A stretch of DNA of 64,000 nt, taken from positions 1,240,001 to 1,304,000 of the forward strand of contig JBLDXI010000025.1 in the NCBI GenBank assembly GCA_047495785.1, written 5' to 3'. How positions within the stretch are numbered: the first letter of the stretch is position 1; each line of letters begins with the position of its first letter. Positions 51,879 to 62,127 of the stretch are shown here, piece after piece. The notes under the pieces are model-generated. The model worked only from the letters and a program-made list of their open reading frames with translations. It ran no database searches and was not told where the DNA came from. The stretch comes from Lepidodermella squamata (Eukaryota; Gastrotricha). A program made the translations under genes and the position numbers.

Positions 51879-52081
51879 AGTTCGAATATATACAGGAAAT
51901 TGCGCCAACCTATTTTTCAGTTTGGGACTGAGGAAGCCTCTTGACTGCCTCTGAATCAATATTTTCGTGCGAGTAAATGAGGTCATCTAGTTATTTTTGA
52001 GGCATATACACTTTATTATACCAGTTACGCCAAAAACAACACAGAAAAACAGCGAAATTAGGCCACAATAAAACACGTGGC

Positions 52082-52681
52082 CTACCTATTTGCATATCCA
52101 CAAACACTTGAGTAGAAAAGCGCGTCATTGATTACATTTTGCAGCAGTTTATCCACGTAGTTTGCGTCGACATTTTTTATCAAATGGCTTTTCTTGCTGG
52201 GGTCTAGAAAGATGGCCGCCTTTTGGCAGAGGATTTTCCGCCTCATTGAGCAATCAGAAACTAGTTTTTTGGTCCTAGTAGGCTGTCCATAGTCTGCGCA
52301 TAGCTGGCTGATAAGGTAGGCCCCAGTGCCGTATCCAAAATCATCGTTCTCTTCTTCATCATCTGCTTCGTAGCTCAAATCCACTTGTTTCGTAGTCGCG
52401 GTTACATGCTTAACTTGTGTGACGGCAGTTTCATTGATATGAGGGTGCTTAGTCGTCGAGTTTTGGTGATAAAATTCGACTGTAGCATTGTGAGCAATTC
52501 CATTAAATGCTGTGCTGACAACTCGAGCTAGTACTCCGAAGAAAATTCCGAAAAATACGAAAAATGATACTACAAAAATAACAGTAGCAGGGTGGTTGCA
52601 AATTTTTAGAAGTTGCTGCTTTGGCCCTGACTTTTCTCGAGTTATCCGCTTGATAACAGTGCCTTTTCTATTCAGAACCAT
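52082..52681 (-). CDS. Membrane-anchored four-Cys family protein (type II topology)
   Basis: Unlike its neighbours this 199-residue protein has no cleavable signal. About 30 basic residues (MVLNRKGTVIKRITREKSGP) precede a long hydrophobic helix at about 33-55 (VIFVVSFFVFFGIFFGVLA). This fits a type II membrane protein with the family domain outside the cell. A linker with many NxT/NxS sites and an acidic patch (EADDEEENDD) leads to the domain: SQLC, DCSMRRKILCQKAAIF and FYSSVCGYANR. The cysteine spacing x7 is kept. It suggests that one family member was recruited as a surface-bound form. Function unknown. Confidence 0.8.
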   Translation of the reverse strand: MVLNRKGTVIKRITREKSGPKQQLLKICNHPATVIFVVSFFVFFGIFFGVLARVVSTAFNGIAHNATVEFYHQNSTTKHPHINETAVTQVKHVTATTKQVDLSYEADDEEENDDFGYGTGAYLISQLCADYGQPTRTKKLVSDCSMRRKILCQKAAIFLDPSKKSHLIKNVDANYVDKLLQNVINDALFYSSVCGYANR

Positions 52682-52883
52682 GATTTTTCGACGAAAATAT
52701 TCATAAGGACAAATACGGTCAGTAGTATCACCTCATGTGACGCGAAAACAGGTCATTGTTTACTCAGATCTCACCCGCTGAGAGTGATGCTCCCTGATTT
52801 TTATTTGTGTAATGCAAGCGGGAAGTTTATTCAATGAATTCGAATTAAAAATGAATAAATTCATGTGCGGCTGCGTCTGTTTT

Positions 52884-53321
52884 TCACGCCCGGCGGCCGC
52901 ATACGTTGTCGTAGTACAACGTGTCGGCGGCTAAATCCGTAGTAAGAGTCGTTAGCGCATTCGACTTCGTTGGACCACCTGCGCTCGCCGCTTTCGATGC
53001 TGTGAAGTAGAGAATAGTTGCCTTAGCGCAGATGAGACTGCGAATTTTCTGGCATCGACCTGCAAGTGACGGCGCTAGCATCATCGAAGGACCGCTGTTG
53101 TCCTGATTAGCCGATGGAGTGATCCCGCGGCAAAAAGTAGCTCGATAGTGATCGGCCGCTTGCATAGCTGCAACTTGGCGCTGCTGGCGCATTGAAGGCT
53201 GAATTATGGCATCCGAGGGATCGGCCAAATCTCTCAGCGTTTCCTCCTGCTCAAAAAGGCTGCATTTGACGCATTGAGCAGCGAGGATAGAAACAAGCAG
53301 AAAATTGATGAAAAATCGCAT
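52884..53321 (-). CDS. Secreted four-Cys family protein 5
   Basis: The ATG at 53321 gives a signal peptide (MRFFINFLLVSILAAQCVKC) and 145 residues; the frame extends a few codons further only to a TTG. The domain reads HYRATFC, GRCQKIRSLICAKATILYFTA and LYYDNVCGRRA. It shares the block SMMLAPSLA just before the second cysteine with the next gene (SMMLGPSLA), marking these two as a recent pair. An Arg/Gln-rich stretch (QPSMRQQRQVAAMQAAD) precedes the domain. Confidence 0.8.
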   Translation of the reverse strand: MRFFINFLLVSILAAQCVKCSLFEQEETLRDLADPSDAIIQPSMRQQRQVAAMQAADHYRATFCRGITPSANQDNSGPSMMLAPSLAGRCQKIRSLICAKATILYFTASKAASAGGPTKSNALTTLTTDLAADTLYYDNVCGRRA

Positions 53322-53868
53322 CTTACAAGCTAAAATGTACAAAATGTGACTGAGTGCGGTGTAAAGGTATTGTGGGATCTTGATTAAAATTTTCCATTTA
53401 TCAAGGAATGTTAGGTGCAGATTTTCACAAACAGTAAGGAATGGCGAGGTGTTATATTCCCGCTTTCAACTGAAGTGACATTTCTTGTAGGAACTGCAAG
53501 GCTTTGTGACATTTATCAGCTATTCTTGGAATAAAATGAGAGATAGCCATAGTTACCAGCGTTAGTCGTTATGAATATTTAAAATAATTATGGCATGCTT
53601 TTGATCCGGATGAATGACGATTCCGAAGAAAATAGCGGAAAAACAAACGTTTTTTGAATTAATCGCGTTTTTTATCTCTCACAACGCGTGATTATCCTAA
53701 GAGATACGTCATTAGCCTTAAGAATACGCGAGGGAGGCTGAACCTATAGGGACGTTTTGCAAAACAAGTCTCGAGTTTCAATAAAATCTTTTATTTGAGG
53801 GACCTTGCAGAGAGTCCTTCTTTATGTGATAGGTATAAAGAACAAGAACTAAGTAAATGTGTTAAAAA
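53322..53868. other. Spacer between secreted-protein genes 5 and 6
   Basis: AT-rich, with no gene or repeat that I can support. Confidence 0.4.
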
Positions 53869-54480
53869 CTAAAATCGCCCGCAAACATTGGCATAGTATA
53901 ACACATCTGCGACAAAATTTTCAAGTAGCCGATCGATTTCGGCCTGCCGTGGCATTAGTGGAACGTTTTTGCCCATTGTTGTCGTCACGTAGGTGTTACT
54001 TGACAGTCCATTACGCGCGTAATGCAGAATGGTTGCCTTAGCGCAGACGAGTCGCTTAATCTTTTGACACCGCAGAGCTAAACTCGGTCCAAGCATCATC
54101 GATGCAGAAGACACCATCGCTGATGGGTTGGCTGCTGAGCTGCAGTGCCGTTGGCGGAATGATTCAGCGTCTCGAAAAGCTGATTCTCGCAATTGTTCGT
54201 TCATACTGATGGTTGGAAGTGGTTCTTCCACCTTGTTGCTGTTGTAGTTTGATCTTGCCCGATGCGGCGCCCTCTTAGTCGGCATAACTTTGTCTCCGTA
54301 TATCATTGGAGGGTTGTAGCCCTTACCATAACTTTCCAGTCTTTTGCCCACAACATTTGCGACGGTCGGATTTAGAAAATAGGCAGAGCTAGGCACCTTT
54401 TCACCGGATCTTCTCAATGCAGCAGAACCGTGGAAGAAGAGGACGACGAATAAAACTAACAGCTCGACTTTGATGAACAT
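53869..54480 (-). CDS. Secreted four-Cys family protein 6
   Basis: At 203 residues this is the longest member. A signal peptide (MFIKVELLVLFVVLFFHGSA) is followed by about 80 residues with basic clusters (TKRAPHRARSN, LRRSGEK) that might be trimmed by proteases. The family domain then reads SFRQRHC, ALRCQKIKRLVCAKATILHYA and LYYANVCGRF. The sequence CAKATIL is identical in gene 5. No introns or frame breaks are seen. Confidence 0.8.
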   Translation of the reverse strand: MFIKVELLVLFVVLFFHGSAALRRSGEKVPSSAYFLNPTVANVVGKRLESYGKGYNPPMIYGDKVMPTKRAPHRARSNYNSNKVEEPLPTISMNEQLRESAFRDAESFRQRHCSSAANPSAMVSSASMMLGPSLALRCQKIKRLVCAKATILHYARNGLSSNTYVTTTMGKNVPLMPRQAEIDRLLENFVADVLYYANVCGRF

Positions 54481-56805
54481 TTCGAAAAATCACCAAATAC
54501 CTAGAATCATTGAGTAAAAAAGTTGAGCTTTATGGCGGTTCGAACCCTTGATTTTGGCGAGGTGGACAGTAGGTGGTAAAATCCAGGGGTTGCAATTACT
54601 ACAACAAACCGTAGTATGACCACGCACACAATTTTCGCACTTAGCGTAGGCATCGATAGTGGAGCCGATAAAGGCATTGTGTTTGATGTTATTTTTTCAT
54701 TAATATTTGTTGTGGCAGACAAAGCGTGGGAACATCAGTGCATGCGCGGCAATGTATCTTCTAATACATCAATCACAATCAAATGGAATTGTTTCGGTTT
54801 CCTGCCGGAGCTCAAGATGGTCAGAAAGAGAAAGACATTTAGAATGTTCAAAAGCAATGAAACATGTTGGGGAACAACACTATTCTGGTGAGCTTATTAA
54901 CTCAGTGACAGAAAATTCAGCTAATTTATACATATCATGTGACGACGTGATCGCATCGAAATATACCGCGGTCAAGTGTGTGGTCAAGGGTAACGAGAGG
55001 GAGGTGACCGTGAGTTCATTATACACATTCCTCCCTCCAGCCAGGATATGTCGAGCGGACATATTTCCTTGTTGATTAGTTTACGATCTCTATAAAACAT
55101 GAGCTAAGACTAACTATTTCTTCAACCGCTCAAGGTAGGCGGTACCATAACTGCAGTTCACTATTTCATGGGATATGACGGAATTAGAGGAAAAGCGCTT
55201 AATACCCAAGAATTTTAATGGTTGCGCTGCATCTTAGGAATTAAAGTAATGTATTATACCCCTTACAAGGGAATTAGACTAGCAATGTGCGACGGTGGTT
55301 ATAGGGATGGGGACAAAGGTGAACTGATACCAGCGGACCCGGTCTACAACCTTTAAAGATTGATAGCGCCTAAGGGATAGAAGAGACTGGCAGGAATGGC
55401 TAGAAGCTAGAAGTCAAGAAAAATGCCGAAGTAAAGTCAAGAAGATCTTATAACCGAAGAAATAATAAGGGAAAGAGCAGACGGATCCCGTAACAAACCC
55501 CGTCCATATGGAAGCAACATATCCGATATTTCTGAAAAAACTGTCAATTGGACATTGACCGAAACAATATTGCTTCAACTAGATGATTTTATAGTAACAG
55601 CAAGATATTCTCGGCTGTGTGGGTGGGTAAAATGTTGGGTTTGCCTTGCCTACGACTTCCTCAAGACCCAAAAGGATACGGACGATAAGTCGAAGGGTGG
55701 AGAACTTTCAATCTCAATTTCAAATAAAAATCAGTCGCATACTGCATGTTGCCTACGTTAAAAATAAAGCCCACGCCTATCATGGAAGGTAAACTTTCTA
55801 TCAATTTCAGCTTTCTACCTCTGGGTTAGTCCGGTTTAGTGTTTACAGTTTGCAGCATCCCTGGACGGTTTGACATAATTCACCATTTGACGCAATTTTT
55901 TATTACTTTTTTGATGAAATTCGCCTACGTATTGCATGACAAGGTCGAAAGTTTTATTTAATTTCGCTGTTGATCTTTGCAATGCGTTCTAAGGTCGAAG
56001 AGCTCTTATTGTCTTTACCTAGGCCATCTAGAATCATGATTCAAAGTCGGGCTTATATTCAAGGCCGAAAAATATGCAAAGGGAAGTTAAGTCCAATATG
56101 AAGTCCAAGTACAGACAAGCGCATGGTAAAAACTGAAATTTGTTGATTTCGCTCAAAAGAAAAGTTCGTATTTTGGTAAGTTTAACGGATAAGCCTTCCA
56201 GGGCTATTCACTATTCACTCTATTATTATTTGTTTTATAGATTTAACAACTTTCTGACATATCTTCACTCAAGCTTTTGCCAAATAATACAGTGTGTCCA
56301 ACATTTTTGCAACATTATAAATTGCGCTGCCATTCGCTCATTTTGGCAAATTTTTCCATGGTTGAACATGATTTCGAAAGCACTAATCGCTAAGTTTATG
56401 TGGTTAAAAGGATTTTGACGTTTCAAAATGCCGATGCGCCAAATTCGCGAATGGCAGCAATTATAATGTTACACAACTTTTTGGATACACTGTACTTGTA
56501 TGATTTATTAATAAAATATTTGCGGTTTTTTGCAATTTTACGTGAATCTTCTAGTAGAGATGGAGAAAATAGGAAGGTCGAAACGTTGAAATAGATGTTT
56601 CAAACATGTTGCTTGATGCCAACACGGGCACCGACGATTTGTCCAATCACTTCAACGTTCGATAGGTCGTTCTGAACACGTGAAAAAGCTGTTCTCATTA
56701 TTCGTTCGTATTCATATTCTCGTAGGACGTTTTTTGGGCTCGTCGGATGGAAAATCTGTGAATATTATGTAAAATTGCAATTATGTAATTTTGGGACAGA
56801 AAATC
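54481..56805. other. Intergenic region of 2.3 kb that splits the secreted cluster into two groups
   Basis: Several short open frames occur, but none has a signal peptide, family motif or splice-consistent structure that I can defend. Part of it may be old transposon sequence. It separates the left secreted subgroup (48-54.5 kb) from the ET-like gene and the right subgroup (57.9-63.4 kb). Confidence 0.4.
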
Positions 56806-57785
56806 TTACATTAGAAACGCAATAACTAGTACGGCCACAAAAAGCAGTGCCCCCAGAACGCCGCCCACAATCGCAGCATCGTCGCTTCCAGAGGCGTCTT
56901 TGCGAGCGCACGAAGAGCTATTCGCCAGAATGTGATCCATGCGATCAGCATCGTTGCACATGGATCCGCAGCATGTGCATGTTTTGAAGTAGTCTCCATT
57001 TTCTGCTGTGAAGGTTACCGAGGCTCCACATGGCTTTTGCAGGGTGCTCGCACAGCCCCAGTAGTAGGTGTGGTCCTTCCCATCAAATTTTGACGACTTC
57101 TAATTAAGGAAACTGTTTTCGTTAAAAGCTTATCGATTATCGGAATTCTCACGTGGCAAGATTGCGTTTTAGTGCAAGGAACAGGAACTGCATCCGGGGG
57201 GAGGTAAGGATCGTTTACAGTGTTCTGAGTATCAAAAATTGATTTTGGAAATTTCTGTTTCAAGCGGCGCTTACATCCATCCTCCCAGCAGTGTAACAGG
57301 TCTTATCGTACTCAGGCTGGCCATTACACGTGGCATCTAATTCATGGCCGTTACACATCTCACCACAACACGAACAGAAACGGTAATAGATCGAAATATT
57401 TGCGCCGTAAAACTGACCGCCATACGTGTCCTCGAAGGTGGATCCACACTTCCACATGCGATTGAAGGTCCCAATAGGACTATTGTCGTCTACACAGCCC
57501 CACTGATAGCCTAAAGTCGTTGTAACTATCGGGGAAGTTTCGTTGGCAGAATAAATTGTCTCTAGGTACGCTTTCTGAATGAAAGAAACACCAATTTATG
57601 TTGTTGATTATGTGATAAATAATGATTACATAACACTTCGCATCAGCCGTAGCGTTGCAAATGATAGGCTGGGCATTTTCGGGTAAAGAAGTTCCGTCAA
57701 GCGTTTGTGTTTCAGCGCTGTAACATGTCAAAGCATCCGTCCAGCCTAGCCCTAAAAGAAAGATGATCCCATGGAAGATGTGCAT
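56806..57785 (-). CDS. Membrane protein with two tandem ET/Ly6-like cysteine modules
   Basis: Four minus-strand exons (57785-57630, 57574-57275, 57224-57153, 57099-56806), introns 55, 50 and 53 bp, all phase 0, encode 273 residues. After a signal peptide (MHIFHGIIFLLGLGWTDA) module 1 runs from CYSAETQTL through WGC and WKCG to FCSCCGEMCN. Module 2 runs from CNGQPEYDKTCYTAG through SCHKSSKF and WGCASTL to TCTCCGSMCN. The pattern of about eight to ten cysteines ending in C-C-x3-C-N resembles the ET module described in nematodes and, more loosely, Ly6 domains. A 22-residue hydrophobic helix (AIVGGVLGALLFVAVLVIAF) ends the protein with almost no cytoplasmic tail. It lies inside the secreted cluster, and its role is unknown. 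Confidence 0.85.
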
Positions 57786-57892
57786 CGTGTTAAATGTACG
57801 TAAGTGAAAACTTTGCTCGTTCTAATTTCAACTGATAACGCTTATCTCGCACATTTTTATTTCTTCAAAAGAACCCCAGCAATCTCTAATAA

Positions 57893-58273
57893 TCAGCAAT
57901 ACGTTTGATATTCCTCTGCGTATTCAACAAACGAGTTGACAAGCTGTTTGTATTCCTCAATCGGCATGATTTCCTGAGGTTTGTTCGCGGCAACGCTTGC
58001 CATAGCTTGGAGAGACGCCTTTGTGATCTGACCAGCTCTTTTGCAGGCTCCTCTCAGCGAATTTTCGTAACGAGCCAATCGGCTCAAAACTCCAGCTGCC
58101 AAAGCTACATTGCTGCTAGGGCCCGATGTCATATCTCCGCAATAGCGGAGTCGAAAAGCTGCTGCTACAACACTCGGAGGGGCTGTAGATCTCACCGTTC
58201 TGTCATACTCCGCCGATTTGCCGCAGCAAATGAAGACGAAAAAAGTCGTTAAAAATAAAACAGCGAGAGCCAT
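57893..58273 (-). CDS. Secreted family protein 7 (lacks the second cysteine)
   Basis: The ATG at 58273 starts a signal peptide (MALAVLFLTTFFVFICCG); 126 residues. This is the leftmost gene of the right subgroup, marked by the start PSVVAAAFRLRYC. The third and fourth cysteines (RGACKRAGQI, EEYQTYC) are present, but the second is a Tyr (ARYENSLRGAC). The domain therefore has an odd number of cysteines, and one may be free or used for dimer formation. The fourth Cys is the last residue. Confidence 0.8.
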   Translation of the reverse strand: MALAVLFLTTFFVFICCGKSAEYDRTVRSTAPPSVVAAAFRLRYCGDMTSGPSSNVALAAGVLSRLARYENSLRGACKRAGQITKASLQAMASVAANKPQEIMPIEEYKQLVNSFVEYAEEYQTYC

Positions 58274-58648
58274 TTTATTGAATGAATTGTGAAAAGCTTG
58301 AAGAATCCGGAGTGAAAATTTGCAGAATCCTGTGGGATGCTTTAAAAAATGCAAAGTTCTTCGATCAAAGACCTTACTACGCCTTTCCTAGGGCTTGTTT
58401 AATTACGACAAAAAACCAAGGAAATCCGTTTACTCCTGCGTAAGGGAAAAGCACAGGCTTAAGACAAGGGATATGAAAATCAATTATATATACAAAAAGC
58501 GCTTCGGGCAAATTTTGTATTGTATATAAACGCACAAAGTTAGCCTAGTGACTTTTCATACTACGGCATTGATTATGGTAATACTCTGATAATCCATTGA
58601 ATTTTGAGATCGTTTTTTCTGCAGCGGGATCTTCAGGTTTAGATGCGC
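58274..58648. other. Spacer between secreted-protein genes 7 and 8
   Basis: AT-rich, no gene seen. Confidence 0.4.
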
Positions 58649-58951
58649 TCAGTGAACTTGCTGTTTCGCACGCAAGCTTTTGAAGTTGTCCGCAGCTCTA
58701 TCCAAGCTGTCAATGAAGGACGGAGTAGCGTCAACTCTAGCTCGGTTGTAGATATTCGCTGTCCCACCGAATCGCAGCACGTTTCGATATTCAGGCTTGA
58801 TTAGATCAAGACAATATCGCAGCTCGAAAGCCGCAGCTCTGATCGCATCAATGTTGACAGGTTTTCGTGAACTCTTTACGAAGTTAACTTCGTCTTGACA
58901 GCTAGTCATAACAAAAACTAAGACCAGAGTTAGAGAATGACCTAAATCCAT
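58649..58951 (-). CDS. Shortened family member 8 with most cysteines lost
   Basis: The product has 100 residues: a signal peptide (MDLGHSLTLVLVFVMTSC), the start of the family domain (IRAAAFELRYCLD), and then a short, diverged remainder (PSFIDSLDRAADNFKSLRAK) that ends before the last cysteine position. The segment with C-x7-C is missing. It is likely a decaying copy, or a protein that no longer needs the disulfides. TATTTAAG lies about 45 bp upstream on its strand, so it may still be transcribed. Confidence 0.6.
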   Translation of the reverse strand: MDLGHSLTLVLVFVMTSCQDEVNFVKSSRKPVNIDAIRAAAFELRYCLDLIKPEYRNVLRFGGTANIYNRARVDATPSFIDSLDRAADNFKSLRAKQQVH

Positions 58952-59101
58952 GGTTAAAAATTCTTGCATTGAAGCTTTACGGATTCGAATAAGTGCCTTA
59001 AATAACTTTGCGCCCCGGCATGCAAAGACGCAATTATAGACTTAAATTCAGATTTTTTATTTTCATAGACATAAAGCCTACGCAAAATCGTTATTTTTCT
59101 A

Positions 59102-59527
59102 CTAATGTTGATGCAGAGACAAGGCGCGGCATTGCCTGCGATACCAGATCGCTGTGGAGGCGAAAGCCTCGATCAGGCTTTGATATGTCGTAGCAGAAAC
59201 TTGCTGCTTCGGGGTAGTCAGCACTTTTGACGCAGCCATGCATGCTGATTTCATCCAGTTGGCACAACGCACATGCAAAACGCTGTCCCCTAGGGACGCG
59301 AAATTACTCGTTGTCCGCGGCGAGCCGTCCCTATCTACGCAATATCGCAGCTCGAACGCACCGGCGACGATGACAGGCGACGGCGTTTTCACGCGCTGAT
59401 GAATCTCAGACGGTTTGTGGCGGTTTGAGATCAAACGCAGCATTTGTTCGAATGCAGCTTCTTGGTTGACAGCTGCCATTGCGCAGCCCAGTGTAGCGAG
59501 AAAAGCGATGATTTCGAACAATTTCAT
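59102..59527 (-). CDS. Secreted four-Cys family protein 9
   Basis: A 141-residue protein with a signal peptide (MKLFEIIAFLATLGCAMA). The mature part begins VNQEAAFEQMLRLI, closely resembling the next gene (KEQAFEAVFQRLAG), followed by SPVIVAGAFELRYCVD, RCANWMKSACMAASKVL and AIWYRRQCRA. The ending IWYRRQCR is identical in gene 10, so the two are a recent duplicate pair. An upstream in-frame ATG at 59545 would add six residues and weaken the signal peptide. Confidence 0.82.
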   Translation of the reverse strand: MKLFEIIAFLATLGCAMAAVNQEAAFEQMLRLISNRHKPSEIHQRVKTPSPVIVAGAFELRYCVDRDGSPRTTSNFASLGDSVLHVRCANWMKSACMAASKVLTTPKQQVSATTYQSLIEAFASTAIWYRRQCRALSLHQH

Positions 59528-59871
59528 TATATAACAGGAAATCAAATAAAGCGAATGTTGTTTACTCCGACAGCTGTGTATCAGTCGCTCATTAGATTAG
59601 TTTTATCGGCGCTGAAATTCAATTAGGGAGACTTTTTTAAGGGGCGTGGCTGCGCTCAATTACTCGTCATGAAACCTCATCTGGTACGCAGCGAAATTAC
59701 GTAGGCAGGCTTCTGCGATGTCCACTTCAAAGTTTTCGCTGGTCACTTGTATAATAGATGAATGCTGAAATCATAATTCATAAATATTTACACAAATGTA
59801 AGGATTCAACGCCCACATTTTTCGTTTATTTTTGTAAGATAATATGTACTATAAATATTTGCACTAATCGA

Positions 59872-60291
59872 TCACTCATGTCCCCCGACGTGCCTACACT
59901 GCCGTCTGTACCAGATGGCGCTGCGCGCGAAATTTTGAATCAGCGATTTAAAGTTATCCGACGTAGGGGCGGTGAGTTTTGACGAGTTTTGTAATATGGC
60001 ATCAGATGACGCGCAAACGACACGTAAGATTTCATTGCATCGTGCATAGCGCTGAACGTTTCTCATGAAATTCGGCGATAGGATCTTGATGTGGTCATCG
60101 CTTGGACTTTTCGAACAGAATCGAAGCTTGAACGCTCCAGCTGCGATGATCGGCGAGGGCGTGCCGGGGGATACTGAAGAACCAACCGGTCCAGCGAGTC
60201 GCTGAAAAACCGCCTCGAAAGCTTGCTCCTTGTAACTTTTCGCCTCGACCGAAATAGCGGCCGTGAAAAATAGGAGAAGAAATAATTTCAT
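59872..60291 (-). CDS. Secreted four-Cys family protein 10
   Basis: 139 residues with signal peptide MKLFLLLFFTAAISVEA. Domain blocks are SPIIAAGAFKLRFC, RCNEILRVVCASSDAIL and SAIWYRRQCRHVGG. Sister of gene 9 by both the N-terminal and the C-terminal blocks. The gap to gene 9 is 344 bp. Confidence 0.82.
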   Translation of the reverse strand: MKLFLLLFFTAAISVEAKSYKEQAFEAVFQRLAGPVGSSVSPGTPSPIIAAGAFKLRFCSKSPSDDHIKILSPNFMRNVQRYARCNEILRVVCASSDAILQNSSKLTAPTSDNFKSLIQNFARSAIWYRRQCRHVGGHE

Positions 60292-60706
60292 AATAATTAC
60301 TCTGGATGTTTAGCTAAAATTCAGCGTATAGGACTGGCGTGTTGTATCGCAGCTCTCGAGGGAAGAATTTCGTCGGGTCAGCTGCGTAATCGGGTGAATC
60401 AGAGTCCTTGATACGCGCGTACTGCTGGCCGTATTCGTCAATAGCGGCGCGACTCGTTTATCACCATAGCGATCGACCGCGGACAGTAAATATATCACTA
60501 GTATGACAACAAGCCGTGACCAATTATGGTAATTTGATAAGCAATAGATAAGCAATACTATATCTGATAAATGTATACCGCCGAAAAAAAATTATTGCTC
60601 GCCACTAGTGTGGCAGCTCATTACCCCGTTTGTCATCGCGTAGCCCCATCCACGTCAAATTAAAACTAAATTCAATAACTTCAGTCCATTTTATTTCGGA
60701 ACAATA
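60292..60706. other. Spacer between secreted-protein genes 10 and 11
   Basis: An 81-codon open frame here has a hydrophobic segment but no ATG start and no family motif. No gene is supported. Confidence 0.4.
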
Positions 60707-61123
60707 TTAATAAAAAACACCCTCAAACTTTTTAGATGCGACAATTTTCTTCGTCTGACAATGACGCTGATGCCACATCGCATATAGCGTGAATGCGTCC
60801 AATATCGACTTATATCGGACTTTGTTATTAGCCCTCAGCAGCGACGCCCCTTTGCGGCCACTTGCCATCACTTGGTCAGCTTTCGAGCAGGCGGTTTTAA
60901 GAACACGCTGGCACTTCATCTCTGCGTCGAGATTGTTGAAATCAATCGCCCCAAGCTTCGAATCATTCGTATGAAGAGCGTTTGCGCGCTTGGCTTGAAT
61001 AGGACAGTGTTGTTGTCTGAATTTCCCAGCAAAGGTGACAGCAACTTCCTGTCGTGAAATTGAAGCTGACGTAGCGATTTGCAAAACAAACGCTAAAAAT
61101 ATTAGAGGAATAGCAAATCTCAT
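60707..61123 (-). CDS. Secreted four-Cys family protein 11
   Basis: The ATG at 61123 gives a signal peptide (MRFAIPLIFLAFVLQIATSA) and 138 residues; earlier in-frame starts add a second hydrophobic segment and are less likely. Blocks: TFAGKFRQQHC, KCQRVLKTACSKADQVM and YAMWHQRHCQTKK. The tail continues 14 residues beyond the last Cys and is lysine-rich. It has more basic residues than its neighbours. Confidence 0.8.
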   Translation of the reverse strand: MRFAIPLIFLAFVLQIATSASISRQEVAVTFAGKFRQQHCPIQAKRANALHTNDSKLGAIDFNNLDAEMKCQRVLKTACSKADQVMASGRKGASLLRANNKVRYKSILDAFTLYAMWHQRHCQTKKIVASKKFEGVFY

Positions 61124-61252
61124 GATGAAGGCAAAAACTGCGGAAATGATTGAAACGGTGACCATGCCTTCACTACCCCACGCAAAACCTCAAGAGATTG
61201 ACATATATCAGAACATTTTATTTAGCAATCAGAGTGATGCAATAATCATCGA

Positions 61253-61714
61253 TCAATCGCGCTCTTGGCCTATAATGTGTTGACAGTTTTCACGTAGCCA
61301 AATTGCTTTCTCTGCGAATAGCTCCAGAAGTTGCTTGTAGGCGGTGATATTCAGCAGCCAATTGCTGTTAACCGGTGCCGTGACGATGCGATTTGCGTCG
61401 GCGCAAGTTGAGCTGGTTAAACGATAGCATTGAATTGCTCGCTCCAGGGCGCTGAAAAATATTGGCGAGCTTGTTCGTTGTTGTTCTTCAATTATTTGAC
61501 CGGCCTTGCTGCAGTAGCGCTGTTTGTACGAATAAGCGGCGACTACAACACTGGGCAGCTTGACAGTGCTCTCGCCCTTTGAATGGGGAGTGTTAGGGCT
61601 TGGTGGTACATCAACTGGGGCGAACAGTGATTCGACCGTTTCAAATTCAGCCGCGGCGGAAGCGATAAAAATCGCCTTCAGCATTAGTATAGAAATTCCG
61701 ATGCTAGCAGTCAT
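61253..61714 (-). CDS. Secreted four-Cys family protein 12
   Basis: The ATG at 61714 (MTASIGISILMLKAIFIASA) gives 153 residues. A Pro/Ser-rich region (APVDVPPSPNTPHSKG) precedes LPSVVVAAYSYKQRYC, AIQCYRLTSSTCADANRI and AIWLRENCQHI. The words VQCY or IQCY at the second cysteine link this gene with 13 and 14 as a subgroup. Confidence 0.82.
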   Translation of the reverse strand: MTASIGISILMLKAIFIASAAAEFETVESLFAPVDVPPSPNTPHSKGESTVKLPSVVVAAYSYKQRYCSKAGQIIEEQQRTSSPIFFSALERAIQCYRLTSSTCADANRIVTAPVNSNWLLNITAYKQLLELFAEKAIWLRENCQHIIGQERD

Positions 61715-62127
61715 TTCCACTGAAAATAATGACCAAACATGCGCTTGAGGGTGAGCTCAACCGTAGGCTGGGTTGGTGAACGTGGTGGAACGTGACATTT
61801 TCGGGAAATATCTCCATTTAATTGCCAACTACTGACCAGATCAACAGATCTGATGCCATGCTTAGAACAGGTTTTTTGAGTGCATATCCAATTACATCAC
61901 GAGGAGTAGGCTGGACAAATTCTACAGAAAAATGAATTTTCGGAAGTCTCGGACTTTTTTGAACAGGAAACAACCCACATCAAGGCTCGGTGTAGTACAT
62001 CTCGGACCACTCCATTAGCGAATCAGGTTTCTAGTACTAGTACTTGTCTGAAAATAGTTTATTTTTCCCAGCGCGAAAAAGTACAAAATTTCAACTGGAC
62101 GACATGAATTGAGAGAAAAACATGAAA
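61715..62127. other. Spacer between secreted-protein genes 12 and 13
   Basis: No gene or repeat is seen; the upstream region of gene 12 lies here. Confidence 0.4.

Noticed and set aside
54616-55075. Overlapping frames that might be a transposon or a cysteine-module gene
   Set aside because: No motif, splice structure or homology could be defended; short frames in several phases look random.
60310-60555. Small secreted peptide gene of 81 codons
   Set aside because: It starts at a TTG, lacks an ATG before the hydrophobic part and has no similarity to the neighbours.
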